The notes under the pieces were generated by a model. It was not told the origin of the DNA, did no database searches, and was given only the letters and a program-made list of their open reading frames with translations. Both the position numbers and the translations under genes were made by a program. From Oscillibacter ruminantium GH1 (GTDB lineage: Bacteria; Bacillota; Clostridia; Oscillospirales; Oscillospiraceae), in assembly GCF_000307265.1 (NCBI RefSeq), contig NZ_DF158896.1:151102-196607 (forward strand): DNA of 45,506 nt, given 5' to 3'. This document shows, piece by piece, positions 16,925-24,244 of this stretch (its first letter is position 1; every line of letters begins with the position of its first letter).

Positions 16925-16970
16925 TTGTCTAACTGCAAAATTGTATGACATCTAACATTAAGTTTAACAA
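16925..16970 (-). promoter_or_regulatory. dctP promoter region with GntR/FCD-type operators
   Basis: Three GT-N3-AC motifs lie in 46 bp: TTGTCTAACTG (16925-16935), TTGTATGACAT (16941-16951) and AAGTTTAACAA (16960-16970). They resemble the TnGTnnnACnA operators known for FadR/FCD-type GntR regulators. The middle one overlaps a leftward -10 candidate TACAAT (complement of 16940-16945). Similar motifs precede the gntR gene downstream, which supports regulation of both by the same protein. Confidence 0.6.
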
Positions 16971-17106
16971 ATTGTGGCCAATAGTCAATTGAAAAAAACT
17001 CCAAAATCAAGCGGGCTATTTTGTAATAATCGACCGAGAACCCAGTAAAATCAGCCTGTTTTTACCAACATCTGCAAGGGGCTTACAGGGAAGAGGCCCT
17101 TTTAAA

Positions 17107-17143
17107 CAAGAAAAATCCCCGGCAATGTGAACCATTGCCGGGG
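17107..17143 (-). terminator. Terminator of the gntR gene
   Basis: An 11-bp GC-rich stem (17117-17127 with 17133-17143), followed in the leftward direction by a T-rich tail (complement of 17107-17116). It lies 20 bases past the gntR stop. Confidence 0.85.
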
Positions 17144-17164
17144 AGAAAATTGTCATACAATCGT

Positions 17165-17875
17165 TTAACCGACTTCGTGGGCGGGTACTTTGACGTTCTG
17201 CGCGAGGTCCTCTGCGACCTTGTCCAGATGGGCGCGCATTTCCCGTTCCGCCTGCGCGGAATCCCTGACCAAAATGGCGTTCATAATGTTGCTGTGGGGC
17301 ATGACGGCGTTGCGCACATTCTGCTCCACCTGAAAGGTTTTGCTGCGGAACGTCTGCATCCCGCGGCAGACATTGCTGTTGATCTCCACCAGCAATGCGT
17401 TTCCGCTGCATTCCACAATGGTGTTGTGAAAGCATTCGTCCAGACGGGCGATTTGCTCCGGATCGCCATCCCGAATTGCCTGCAAAAACCGCTGGTGAAT
17501 CTCGCTCAAATGCTGCACGTCCTCCGCGTTGCAGCGCTCTGCCATGCATCGCGCGGCCATTGGTTCCAGCGCGGTACGGATCTCAATGGAGTCCCGCAGT
17601 TCCCGTTCGTTTTCCACAAGCCAATCAATCGCCGCCATACCGCTCTCGCCGGATTGATTCGCCACAAAAGCGCCGCGGCCGGGCTTGATCTCTACAAGAC
17701 CCTTGGCTTGCAGCAGCCGAAACGCCTCGCGCACAGTGCCTCGGCCTACACCCAGCGTCTGGCACAGTTGCATTTCGGCGGGCAGCTTGTCCCCGGACTT
17801 GTATTGCTCGGCAATCAATTCGCCGATGCGCTCTTCCACCTGTTGAACGATGGGAATTCTCCGGATGGGTTCCAC
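17165..17875 (-). CDS. GntR-family regulator, FadR/FCD subfamily
   Basis: A 236-residue repressor-type regulator. The N-terminal winged helix (about 10-75) shows the GntR hallmarks SGDKLPAEMQLCQTLGVGRGTVREAFRLL and KPGRGAFV. The C-terminal all-helical FCD ligand domain (about 90-225) contains the metal-site pattern D-x3-H in RLDECFHNTIVE and further His residues (MPHSNI, RAHLD). The start is uncertain: GTG at 17875 has GGAGG at the right distance, while an earlier GTG at 17890 has only a weak site. It is transcribed in the same direction as the TRAP operon but separated by its own terminator. It probably senses a sugar acid or pathway intermediate and controls dctP onward. Confidence 0.88.
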   Translation of the reverse strand: MEPIRRIPIVQQVEERIGELIAEQYKSGDKLPAEMQLCQTLGVGRGTVREAFRLLQAKGLVEIKPGRGAFVANQSGESGMAAIDWLVENERELRDSIEIRTALEPMAARCMAERCNAEDVQHLSEIHQRFLQAIRDGDPEQIARLDECFHNTIVECSGNALLVEINSNVCRGMQTFRSKTFQVEQNVRNAVMPHSNIMNAILVRDSAQAEREMRAHLDKVAEDLAQNVKVPAHEVG

Positions 17876-17913
17876 ATGTATCGCCTCCACTCTTCAGTCA
17901 ACCAACACCATGA

Positions 17914-17995
17914 ATTGTACACGGCTTTTTTTTGCCCGTCAAGGGGACTTTGTCTAATTGTTTAACAATTTTTGATTCCTGTACGACATTAGACA
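17914..17995 (-). promoter_or_regulatory. gntR promoter with upstream GntR-type operators
   Basis: A good leftward promoter is visible: -35 TTGACG (complement of 17937-17942), 17-bp spacer, -10 TACAAT (complement of 17914-17919). Just upstream lie the perfect palindrome TTGTTTAACAA (17958-17968), an overlapping TTGTCTAATTG (17950-17960) and CTGTACGACAT (17979-17989), all of the GT-N3-AC type seen before dctP. This suggests autoregulation. Beyond 17995 the gap to 18246 holds no recognisable gene. Confidence 0.65.
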
Positions 17996-18126
17996 GCCGT
18001 GCGACGCGCTGGATATACCAACCCGCTTTGGAAAATGATTTCTGTAAGTGTTTTTATAGAAACTGTGGAAAAGCATAAGAAGGCTTTGCCGCCCGAGGTT
18101 CTGAATAGTCCCGATTACAAGCAAAG

Positions 18127-18149
18127 CGGCTGCCCCTTTCGGGCAGCCG
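18127..18149 (-). terminator. Possible terminator after the YjfB-like gene
   Basis: A 9-bp GC-rich stem (18127-18135 with 18141-18149) with a 5-base loop lies about 100 bases past the small YjfB-like gene. The T-tract is poor in both directions, so it may only be a weak terminator or a 3' end stabiliser. Confidence 0.4.
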
Positions 18150-18246
18150 CCGTGCGTTCTTTTTAACATCTTACGGTTTCTATATAAATTTTCGGGCCTT
18201 TGCAGAATGGGACAACTTGCCCTTGGAGAGCGCCGCTTACGCAGGC

Positions 18247-18420
18247 TTATGCGTAGGTATCAATGATACTGGTCTGGGGCGGAAGCATTTTCATCATTTC
18301 CTGTGCCGCCAGCTCCTGTGTGTCCATCACCTTTTTCTGGACAGAGATGGATGCCTGCTGCTGAATGGACGCCGCGCTCATATCCATGCTCATGGCGGCG
18401 ATGTCGTTCATCATATCCAT
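18247..18420 (-). CDS. YjfB-like putative motility protein
   Basis: A 57-residue protein matching the YjfB family of small motility-associated proteins in Firmicutes: an N-terminal MDMMNDIAAMSM stretch, a central QQQASISVQKKVMD segment and an LAAQEMMKML segment. The start at 18420 follows AAGGAGCG at proper distance. A sigma-D-type promoter lies just upstream, and the flagellin gene is next in the same orientation. The family has no established biochemical function. Coregulation with flagellin supports a role in flagellar function. Confidence 0.8.
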   Translation of the reverse strand: MDMMNDIAAMSMDMSAASIQQQASISVQKKVMDTQELAAQEMMKMLPPQTSIIDTYA

Positions 18421-18452
18421 TGAGATCGCTCCTTTCCGCTGCTTATAATTAT

Positions 18453-18479
18453 TTATCGACAAAATGCGGAAAAAAATAA
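18453..18479 (-). promoter_or_regulatory. Sigma-D (sigma-28) type promoter of the YjfB-like gene
   Basis: Read leftward: TTATTTTT, 11-bp spacer, GTCGATAA. This fits the sigma-D consensus TAAAGTTT-N11-GCCGATAA at 5/8 and 7/8 positions and has the same architecture as the sites before fliC and fliD. Confidence 0.65.
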
Positions 18480-18587
18480 GACTGCCGCCCATAAAAAGGC
18501 TCCCGCCGCATCGTCGGCGCAAAGTCCGCTTGTCTCCGTTTCCGCCTTTGGCGAAAACTACACCTGCTTCCTTGCGCCTCCTCTTCT

Positions 18588-18745
18588 CCGAAAATACAGT
18601 TGTATTTTCGGAAATTGAAGACGAGAGACGAAAAAAGGCTCCCGCCGCTTTCGCGGCGGGAGCCTTTTTAAAGATTTGCGATTCCTGCGTTTCTCCGCAT
18701 TCTCCGTCTACCTCGCACAAAAGCCCGGCGAAGCGGGTTTTGTGC
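18588..18745. repeat. Cluster of hairpins in the flagellin 3' region
   Basis: Between flagellin and the YjfB-like promoter there are several inverted repeats: a 24-bp near-palindrome at 18588-18611, the terminator at 18632-18669, and an 11-bp-armed hairpin at 18715-18745. The 17-base left arm of the terminator also occurs at 18494-18510, so part of the terminator seems duplicated. I see no protein-coding gene in 18480-18822. Confidence 0.55.
18632..18669. terminator. Strong terminator downstream of flagellin
   Basis: A 17-bp stem (18632-18648 with 18653-18669) with a TTTC loop. Read leftward, in the direction of fliC, it ends in a T-run; read rightward it also ends in a T-run, so it can act both ways. 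Confidence 0.88.
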
Positions 18746-18822
18746 AAAAAAGGAGGAAGAACGGAGCGGCGGGAACTCTACCCGACAGGGTGGAGTGACT
18801 GAAGCGTAGTTTCTTCCGACGC

Positions 18823-20493
18823 TTACTGCAGCAGCTGCAGCACGCCCTGAGGAACCTGATTGGCCTGAGCCAGCATGGCCTGAGCAGACTGCACCAGAAT
18901 GTTGTTCTTGGTGTAGCTCATCATTTCCTTGGCGACGTCGGTGTCGCGGACGGTGGACTCGGCGTCCTGAATGTTCTCGGTCATGACACCCAAGTTGTTG
19001 ATGGTGTGGTCCAGACGGTTCTGGAGTGCGCCCAGCGTACCACGGGTGGAGGACACGGAGTTGATGGCGGCCTTAATCTTCTCAATGGAGGAAGAAGCGC
19101 CGGCCTGCGTGGAGATATCCACATCGCCAATGCCCAGAGACTTGGCGTGCATGTCGCCCACGGAGACAGTCAACTGGTTGAAGTCCTCGGCAGTATCGCC
19201 GATCTGCAGGGTCAGTGCCTTGCCGGAAGTCTTGAGGGCAGTTTCGCCCTTGAAGAGAATGTCGTTAGCGGCAATCCCAGCGCCGGCATCGGCGTCTGCG
19301 GTGGCAACGGCTTCAAACTTCATTCCGGTGACGCGGCTGATGGTTCCAGCCACGTTTGCTGCATCGTCTGCGGCAGCATAGGCACCAGCCTTCATTTTAA
19401 TCACGGTCACGTCGGAGCCGAGATTTGCAAGGCCCTTCTCGGTGGTGGTAGCAGCCGCCAGCAGGAACTTCTTGCCGTTGATCTCAAAGGTGGCCTTTTC
19501 CAAATCTTCTGCCTTAGCTGTATTAGCCGCATCCGCACCGGTCGCGGTAATAACCGTTGCCTTGCTCATGTCCAGCTTCTGCATCACGTTCTTGCCGACC
19601 ACGACGTCAGTGGCACCTGCGCCGATAGCGCCGCCGCCAACGGGAACTTTTGCCACGGCACTAGAAGTCATGCCGAGAGCGGTAATCTGAGCGCCCGCGG
19701 AACCGCTGGCTTTGCTGGTAAACTTCAGTGCATCAGTATCAGCGGTGATGTCGAAAGCAGAAGACAAGCCGCTGTTCTTTTTCAGCTCGCCCAGAACTGC
19801 AGCCTGAATCTCACCCTTCTTCGCGCCCGCGCCCGTGATTGTATAGATGGAGCCATCGGCGGCCTCAAGCTTATTAGTATCAGCAAGTACCTTGAAGGAA
19901 ACCGTTGCGGACTTCTCGACTCCGCCATCCTTCCAAGCAACCGTGTAGGAGAAATTATCTCCGTTTGCAAGAGCACCTGTACCATCAGTGAAATCCTTGC
20001 TTTTAGTCATGGAGGTGGTGACCTTGGTATCGGTCAGCGTCACGTTGTTGGAAACGTCGGCCTTGCCGCCCAGAGAGCCGTCCAGCAGCTTGATGCCGTT
20101 GAAGTTGGAACTGTCGGAGATACGGTCGACTTCGGACTTCAGCTGGGAAACTTCCTTCTGCAGGTTGGCGCGGTCGGTCTCGTTGTCATAGGTGCCGTTG
20201 GCGGACTGGTCGGCCAGAGTCACCATACGGTTGAGCATGGAGTGAACCTCGGTCAGCGCGCCTTCAGCGGTCTGCACCAGGTTGATGCCGCTCTTGGCGT
20301 TGGACTGGGCCTGCTCCAGACCGGAAATCTGAGCGCGCATCTTCTCGGAAATTGCCAGACCTGCGGCGTCGTCGCCGGCGCGGTTGATCTTGTAGCCGGA
20401 AGACAGCTTCTCAAGGTTCTTGCTCAGAGCGCTGGTGTTGCCGGAGTAGTTGCGATAGGAGTTCATTGCCATGATATTGTGTTGGATACGCAT
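18823..20493 (-). CDS. fliC: Flagellin
   Basis: The 556-residue filament protein. The start at 20493 gives the canonical MRIQHNIMAMNSYRN and is preceded by TGGAGG; longer in-frame starts add unrelated sequence. The conserved D0/D1 N-terminus (LSSGYKINRAGDDAAGLAISEKMR) and C-terminus (NRLDHTINNLGVMTENIQ ... VLQLLQ) assemble the tube core. The middle, about residues 150-470, is a long Ala/Gly/Thr-rich surface-exposed insertion of low conservation, making the protein about twice the minimal flagellin size. Only one flagellin gene is in the window. Regulation is by a sigma-D-type promoter at 20622-20648 and a strong terminator. Confidence 0.96.
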   Translation of the reverse strand: MRIQHNIMAMNSYRNYSGNTSALSKNLEKLSSGYKINRAGDDAAGLAISEKMRAQISGLEQAQSNAKSGINLVQTAEGALTEVHSMLNRMVTLADQSANGTYDNETDRANLQKEVSQLKSEVDRISDSSNFNGIKLLDGSLGGKADVSNNVTLTDTKVTTSMTKSKDFTDGTGALANGDNFSYTVAWKDGGVEKSATVSFKVLADTNKLEAADGSIYTITGAGAKKGEIQAAVLGELKKNSGLSSAFDITADTDALKFTSKASGSAGAQITALGMTSSAVAKVPVGGGAIGAGATDVVVGKNVMQKLDMSKATVITATGADAANTAKAEDLEKATFEINGKKFLLAAATTTEKGLANLGSDVTVIKMKAGAYAAADDAANVAGTISRVTGMKFEAVATADADAGAGIAANDILFKGETALKTSGKALTLQIGDTAEDFNQLTVSVGDMHAKSLGIGDVDISTQAGASSSIEKIKAAINSVSSTRGTLGALQNRLDHTINNLGVMTENIQDAESTVRDTDVAKEMMSYTKNNILVQSAQAMLAQANQVPQGVLQLLQ

Positions 20494-20621
20494 AAGAATA
20501 CCTCCATGTAAATTTCGGCGGGGAATCCTTTCCCGGCCTTTATTCAGCGGCGCTTTTGGCTCCAGAGGCCTCATGGGGCCATTGCGTCCGCGGCAGGGGT
20601 TTATTTACCCTTGTATCCCAT

Positions 20622-20648
20622 ATATCGTCAGCTTTTTTTAAAACATAA
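20622..20648 (-). promoter_or_regulatory. Sigma-D (sigma-28) type promoter of flagellin
   Basis: Read leftward: TTATGTTT, 11-bp spacer, GACGATAT. It matches TAAAGTTT-N11-GCCGATAA at 6/8 and 6/8 positions and gives a leader of roughly 125 nt before the flagellin ATG. Confidence 0.7.
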
Positions 20649-20729
20649 GCGGTTTTGCGAAAAAATTTGGAAATTTTCCAGCCCTGTCCCTGCCGCACCG
20701 TCTTTGTTTTTGCAGCATACGATGTCAGG

Positions 20730-20754
20730 ACGGGAGCGCCTTTGGCGCGCCCGT
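20730..20754 (+). other. Leader hairpin before the ABC transporter operon
   Basis: An interrupted GC-rich stem (20730-20740 with 20744-20754, one A/G mismatch) with a TTT loop ends only a few bases before the AAAGGAGG ribosome binding site. There is no T-run. It could influence translation of the first gene. No known riboswitch was recognised. Confidence 0.4.
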
Positions 20755-20775
20755 GGGTAAAGGAGGATATCTGCC

Positions 20776-21534
20776 ATGATGATCGCTCTTGAACATGTGG
20801 CGCTAACTTATCAATCGCCGGACGGAGAGATCGAGGCATTGCGGGACGTGTCGTTTGAAATGGAGGAAGGGGAGTTTGTCAGCATCGTGGGGCCGTCCGG
20901 CTGCGGAAAATCCACGCTGCTGAGTCTCATCAGCGGTCTGGAACCGCCCACCAGCGGACAAATTTTGGTGGACGGAAACCCGGTAACCGCGCCGTCCAGC
21001 CGCGTGGGGCTGATGCCCCAGCGGGACCAGCTGTTTGAATGGCGCACCATTTGGGGCAATGTGACCTTGGGGCTGGAGCTGCGGGGTGAGCGGGACCGGG
21101 CTGCCTATGACCGGGCGCGGGAGCTGCTGGAGCAGTATGGTTTGGGGGCGTTTGCGCAAAAGCGGCCCAGCCAGCTTTCCGGCGGAATGCGCCAGCGCTG
21201 TGCCCTGATTCGGACTATGGCCACTCAGCCGAGAATCTTGCTGCTGGATGAGCCCTTTTCCGCACTCGACTATCAAACACGGCTGTCCGTTTCGGCGGAC
21301 ATCCACGCCATCATCCGTCAGGAACACAAGACTGCTCTGCTGGTGACCCACGACATCTCCGAGGCCATCAGTCTTTCGGACCGCGTAGTGGTTTTGAGCA
21401 GGCGGCCCGCTGTCGTCAAATCCATCCATGATCTGGGGGCGCTGCGGGACCTTGCTCCGATGGAGCGGCGGGACGCGCCCGCATTCCGTACGTTTTTCAA
21501 TTCCATTTGGAAGGAGCTGGATAAAAATGCCTGA
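20776..21534 (+). CDS. ABC transporter ATP-binding protein (nitrate/sulfonate/taurine family)
   Basis: A 252-residue ATPase of the SsuB/TauB/ThiZ group. Walker A GPSGCGKST (38-46), signature LSGGMRQRC, Walker B ILLLDEPFSALDYQTR and the switch His in LLVTHDISEA are present. The GLMPQRDQLFEWRTIWGNV stretch is typical of this group. An AAAGGAGG site precedes the ATG pair. The permease start overlaps the stop by 8 bases, giving a compact three-gene importer. Confidence 0.9.
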   Translation: MMIALEHVALTYQSPDGEIEALRDVSFEMEEGEFVSIVGPSGCGKSTLLSLISGLEPPTSGQILVDGNPVTAPSSRVGLMPQRDQLFEWRTIWGNVTLGLELRGERDRAAYDRARELLEQYGLGAFAQKRPSQLSGGMRQRCALIRTMATQPRILLLDEPFSALDYQTRLSVSADIHAIIRQEHKTALLVTHDISEAISLSDRVVVLSRRPAVVKSIHDLGALRDLAPMERRDAPAFRTFFNSIWKELDKNA

Positions 21535-22342
21535 TTCGACTCCTTCCCCCCGGCGGCTTGCCTATCTTCGCGCCAAGCGGAGGGAGAAGGGCGCCATCCG
21601 GTCTTTGCAAGTTTTTCTGTTAATTTTCTTTCTCATGCTTTGGGAGGTTTCCGCCCGCCTTGGCTGGATTGACGCCTTCATTGTCAGCTGCCCGTCCCGA
21701 GTGGCGGCGACTGTGACGGGTTTGTATCAAAGCGGAGACTTGTGGTTACATCTGTGGACATCTTGTGCGGAAACTGCGGCGGGGTTTGTGCTGGGAACGC
21801 TCAGCGGAACGCTGATCGCGGTGCTGCTGTGGTGGAGCACGTTTCTCTCCCGGGTGCTGGACCCGTATCTGGTGGTGCTGAACGCACTGCCCAAAACCGC
21901 TCTGGGGCCGATTTTCATCGTCTGGATCGGTGCGGGAACGGCTTCCATCGTCGCCATGACACTGGCAATCTCTTTGATTGTAACGATTCTCAACATGCTG
22001 GTGGGGTTTCTCTCCACTGACGAGCAAAAGCTCCGCCTGCTGCGGTCTATGGGGGCCAGTCGGGGACAGATTTTACGAAAGCTGGTGCTGCCCGCCAACT
22101 TCCCCGCGCTGTTTAACACGCTGCGGGTCAATGTGGGTCTTTCGTGGGTGGGCGTCATCATGGGCGAATTTCTGGTTTCCAAAGCCGGGCTTGGGTACTT
22201 AATCGTGTACGGGTCCCAAGTATTCAACATGGATCTGGTAATGGCCTCCGTTCTTGTGCTGGCGGCGGCGGCGGTGGTGATGTACCAGATCGTGCTGTGG
22301 CTGGAAAAATTTTTGAAGAAATATTTAGGAGTGATCGCATGA
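21527..22342 (+). CDS. ABC transporter permease (nitrate/sulfonate/taurine family)
   Basis: A 271-residue inner-membrane permease with six hydrophobic segments. The start at 21527 follows AAGGAG inside the ATPase gene. Characteristic features are LWEVSARLGWIDAFIVSCPS near the N-terminus, LPKTALGPIFIVWIG, and the EAA loop SMGASRGQILRKLVLPANFPALF. It serves the binding protein encoded next, with which it overlaps by 4 bases (ATGA). Confidence 0.9.
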   Translation: MPDSTPSPRRLAYLRAKRREKGAIRSLQVFLLIFFLMLWEVSARLGWIDAFIVSCPSRVAATVTGLYQSGDLWLHLWTSCAETAAGFVLGTLSGTLIAVLLWWSTFLSRVLDPYLVVLNALPKTALGPIFIVWIGAGTASIVAMTLAISLIVTILNMLVGFLSTDEQKLRLLRSMGASRGQILRKLVLPANFPALFNTLRVNVGLSWVGVIMGEFLVSKAGLGYLIVYGSQVFNMDLVMASVLVLAAAAVVMYQIVLWLEKFLKKYLGVIA

Positions 22343-23328
22343 AAAAACTGCTTGCCGTGCTCTGCGCCTTGGGGATTGCAGCATCGCTTTGCTGCGCCTG
22401 CGGGAATACGAAAGAGAATGTCTCCGTCCGGTTGAACGAAGTCACCCATTCCGTGTTCTACGCGCCGCAGTACGCCGCCATGAAACTGGGCTTTTTCTCC
22501 GAGCAGGGGCTGGACGTGGAGTTGACCAACGGCGGCGGAGCCGACAAGGTGATGACGGCCGTGCTGTCGGGGCAGAGCGACATCGGTCTTGCCGGACCAG
22601 AGGCTTGCATCTACGTGTACAATCAGGGAAAAGAGGGCTATCCTCAGGTGTTTGCCCAGCTGACCAAGCGAGACGGGTCGTTTTTGGTGGGCCGGGAGGA
22701 TACGCCCTTCTCTTGGGCTGATCTGAACGGAAAAACCATTATTGGCGGCCGGGCCGGAGGCGTTCCGGAGATGACGCTGGAATATGTCATGCGGCAAAAC
22801 GGCGTGATCCCGCAGGAGGATGCCGTGGTGGATACCTCCGTGCAGTTCAACATGATGGCCGGCGCCTTTACCGGCGGGAACGGGGACTATGTAACGCTCT
22901 TTGAGCCCACCGCCACGGAGGTGGAGCAGGCCGGAAAGGGAACCATTTTGACCTCCATCGGGCAGGAGAGCGGCGAGATTCCGTACACCGCATACTTTGC
23001 CTCGCAAAGCTACATGAGCGCCAATCCCGACGTGATCCAGAAGTTTACCAACGCCGTTGCAAAGGGGCAGGCGTGGGTGCAGGAGCATACCGCCGCCGAG
23101 ATCGCGGAGGCCATCGCCGACCAGTTCCCGGACACGGATGTGAAAGTTTTGACCACGGTTGCCCAGCGGTATAAGGATATTGACGCTTGGAATGCAACGC
23201 CGGTCATGGAGCAGGAGGCTTTGGAGCGTCTGGAAACCGTCATGGAGACTGCCGGTGAGCTTGACCACGAGGACTGGGTGGATTTTGACCAGCTGGTGAA
23301 TAACAGTTTCGCTCTGGCTGTGAAATAA
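22339..23328 (+). CDS. ABC transporter substrate-binding lipoprotein (NMT1/THI5-like)
   Basis: A 329-residue binding protein. A signal peptide with a Cys-containing end (ALGIAASLCCAC) implies lipid anchoring. The NMT1-like fold is visible in VFYAPQYAAMKLGFFSEQGLDVEL, GGGADKVMTAVLSGQSDIGLAGPEA and GKTIIGGRAGGVPEMTLEYV. Members bind nitrate, alkanesulfonates, taurine, riboflavin or pyrimidine thiamine precursors. No sulfonatase, thiamine gene or TPP riboswitch is nearby, so the ligand stays open. Confidence 0.87.
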   Translation: MKKLLAVLCALGIAASLCCACGNTKENVSVRLNEVTHSVFYAPQYAAMKLGFFSEQGLDVELTNGGGADKVMTAVLSGQSDIGLAGPEACIYVYNQGKEGYPQVFAQLTKRDGSFLVGREDTPFSWADLNGKTIIGGRAGGVPEMTLEYVMRQNGVIPQEDAVVDTSVQFNMMAGAFTGGNGDYVTLFEPTATEVEQAGKGTILTSIGQESGEIPYTAYFASQSYMSANPDVIQKFTNAVAKGQAWVQEHTAAEIAEAIADQFPDTDVKVLTTVAQRYKDIDAWNATPVMEQEALERLETVMETAGELDHEDWVDFDQLVNNSFALAVK

Positions 23329-23358
23329 CGACTGCTGTTTGAGGGAGAGCGCAATTTA

Positions 23359-23392
23359 AAGTCCCGGGGAACGGAAATGTTCCCCGGGACTT
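23359..23392. terminator. Terminator between convergent ABC operon and lipoprotein gene
   Basis: A perfect 14-bp GC-rich stem (23359-23372 with 23379-23392) with a 6-base loop. The following sequence is only moderately T-rich on each side. The position between convergent genes supports a bidirectional role. Confidence 0.75.
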
Positions 23393-23408
23393 CTCATCTA
23401 TTTATATA

Positions 23409-24188
23409 TTATATAGAAAGCTCCCGCACCTTGTCGTCCTGCAAAAGATAGAGATGCGCTTTATCGCCGGAGAGCAGATACGTACCCCCGATGACGTTGG
23501 CCTGTGTCTCCTCGTGGGGCGGATAGGCTTGCAGCTTCAGGCATAAAATGCCGTCCACCAAGACCGCGCCGTCCATGGGGTAAACGGAATAGTCCGTCAT
23601 GCTGCTGCCCTTCAGCCCCAGCGTGGCTGGGGACAGGGACTTGATAAAATCCACCGCGTCCACATAGGTCATAGGTTCTGCATCCGCTGTGCCCACCGTA
23701 CCCTCCGGGCGGGTGAGCGTGATCTGACAGTCCGTGGCGGTCCAGGAGATGTCCATGCGCAGGACTTTACCGTCCTCGGACGCAGTTTTTGCCAGAGCCA
23801 CGCTCCCTTCCGTCGCAGAGTAATCCAGCGGATCCGTCACGGCGCCGTTCTCGTCCACCACCTGAAAGCCGTTTTCTTCCCCTGTCAGCTTTTCTACATA
23901 CTGACGCACCGTCTCGCCGCCCGTATCCAGCTTTTCATAGGTATAGAGGCATGTCTCTGCATCGATTCCTAAGCTCGACGACGATGCTTCAGCCGCTGTT
24001 TCCGGCGTTTCCATCTCCGTCAGCTTGCCGCTGTTCTCCTCGCCCAGCATAGCGTTGAGCGATTGCACATGATCTTCGCCCAGCGTGTAATTCTCCGGCG
24101 GATCGGGAGCCTTACTGCCGCAGGAGGTCATCAGGCAGACAGCCCCTGCGCAAGCGACTGTCCGACAGAGTAATTTCTTTTTTTGCAT
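23409..24188 (-). CDS. Hypothetical lipoprotein, last gene of the motility-associated operon
   Basis: A 259-residue secreted protein I do not recognise. The start at 24188 follows GAGGTGG and begins with a basic, hydrophobic signal ending MTSCGS, a plausible but non-ideal lipobox. The mature part is acidic, with a Glu/Thr/Ser-rich linker (about 50-80) and then an apparently globular domain of alternating beta-type segments (about 80-259). No catalytic motif is evident. It sits 56 bases after the EAL-HDOD gene and probably shares its transcript. Confidence 0.6.
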   Translation of the reverse strand: MQKKKLLCRTVACAGAVCLMTSCGSKAPDPPENYTLGEDHVQSLNAMLGEENSGKLTEMETPETAAEASSSSLGIDAETCLYTYEKLDTGGETVRQYVEKLTGEENGFQVVDENGAVTDPLDYSATEGSVALAKTASEDGKVLRMDISWTATDCQITLTRPEGTVGTADAEPMTYVDAVDFIKSLSPATLGLKGSSMTDYSVYPMDGAVLVDGILCLKLQAYPPHEETQANVIGGTYLLSGDKAHLYLLQDDKVRELSI

Positions 24189-24244
24189 GTTTCCACCTCG
24201 CTTTGATCCATTCCAAGGCCGCTTCCGGTCGGATGTTCTTGTAC

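Noticed and set aside
17954..18169. Small leftward reading frame upstream of gntR
   Set aside because: No ribosome binding site, odd composition, and it overlaps operator-like sequence and a hairpin.
19006..20511. Long reading frame opposite flagellin
   Set aside because: It mirrors the flagellin gene; the sequence is a low-complexity Gly/His/Leu/Val mix with no ribosome binding site or domain.
20494..20775. TPP riboswitch before the NMT1-type transporter
   Set aside because: No CUGAGA-type core or paired helices found; only a simple hairpin at 20730-20754.
21727..23268. Long reading frame opposite the ABC permease and binding protein
   Set aside because: It crosses two well-supported genes on the other strand and lacks any recognisable domain.
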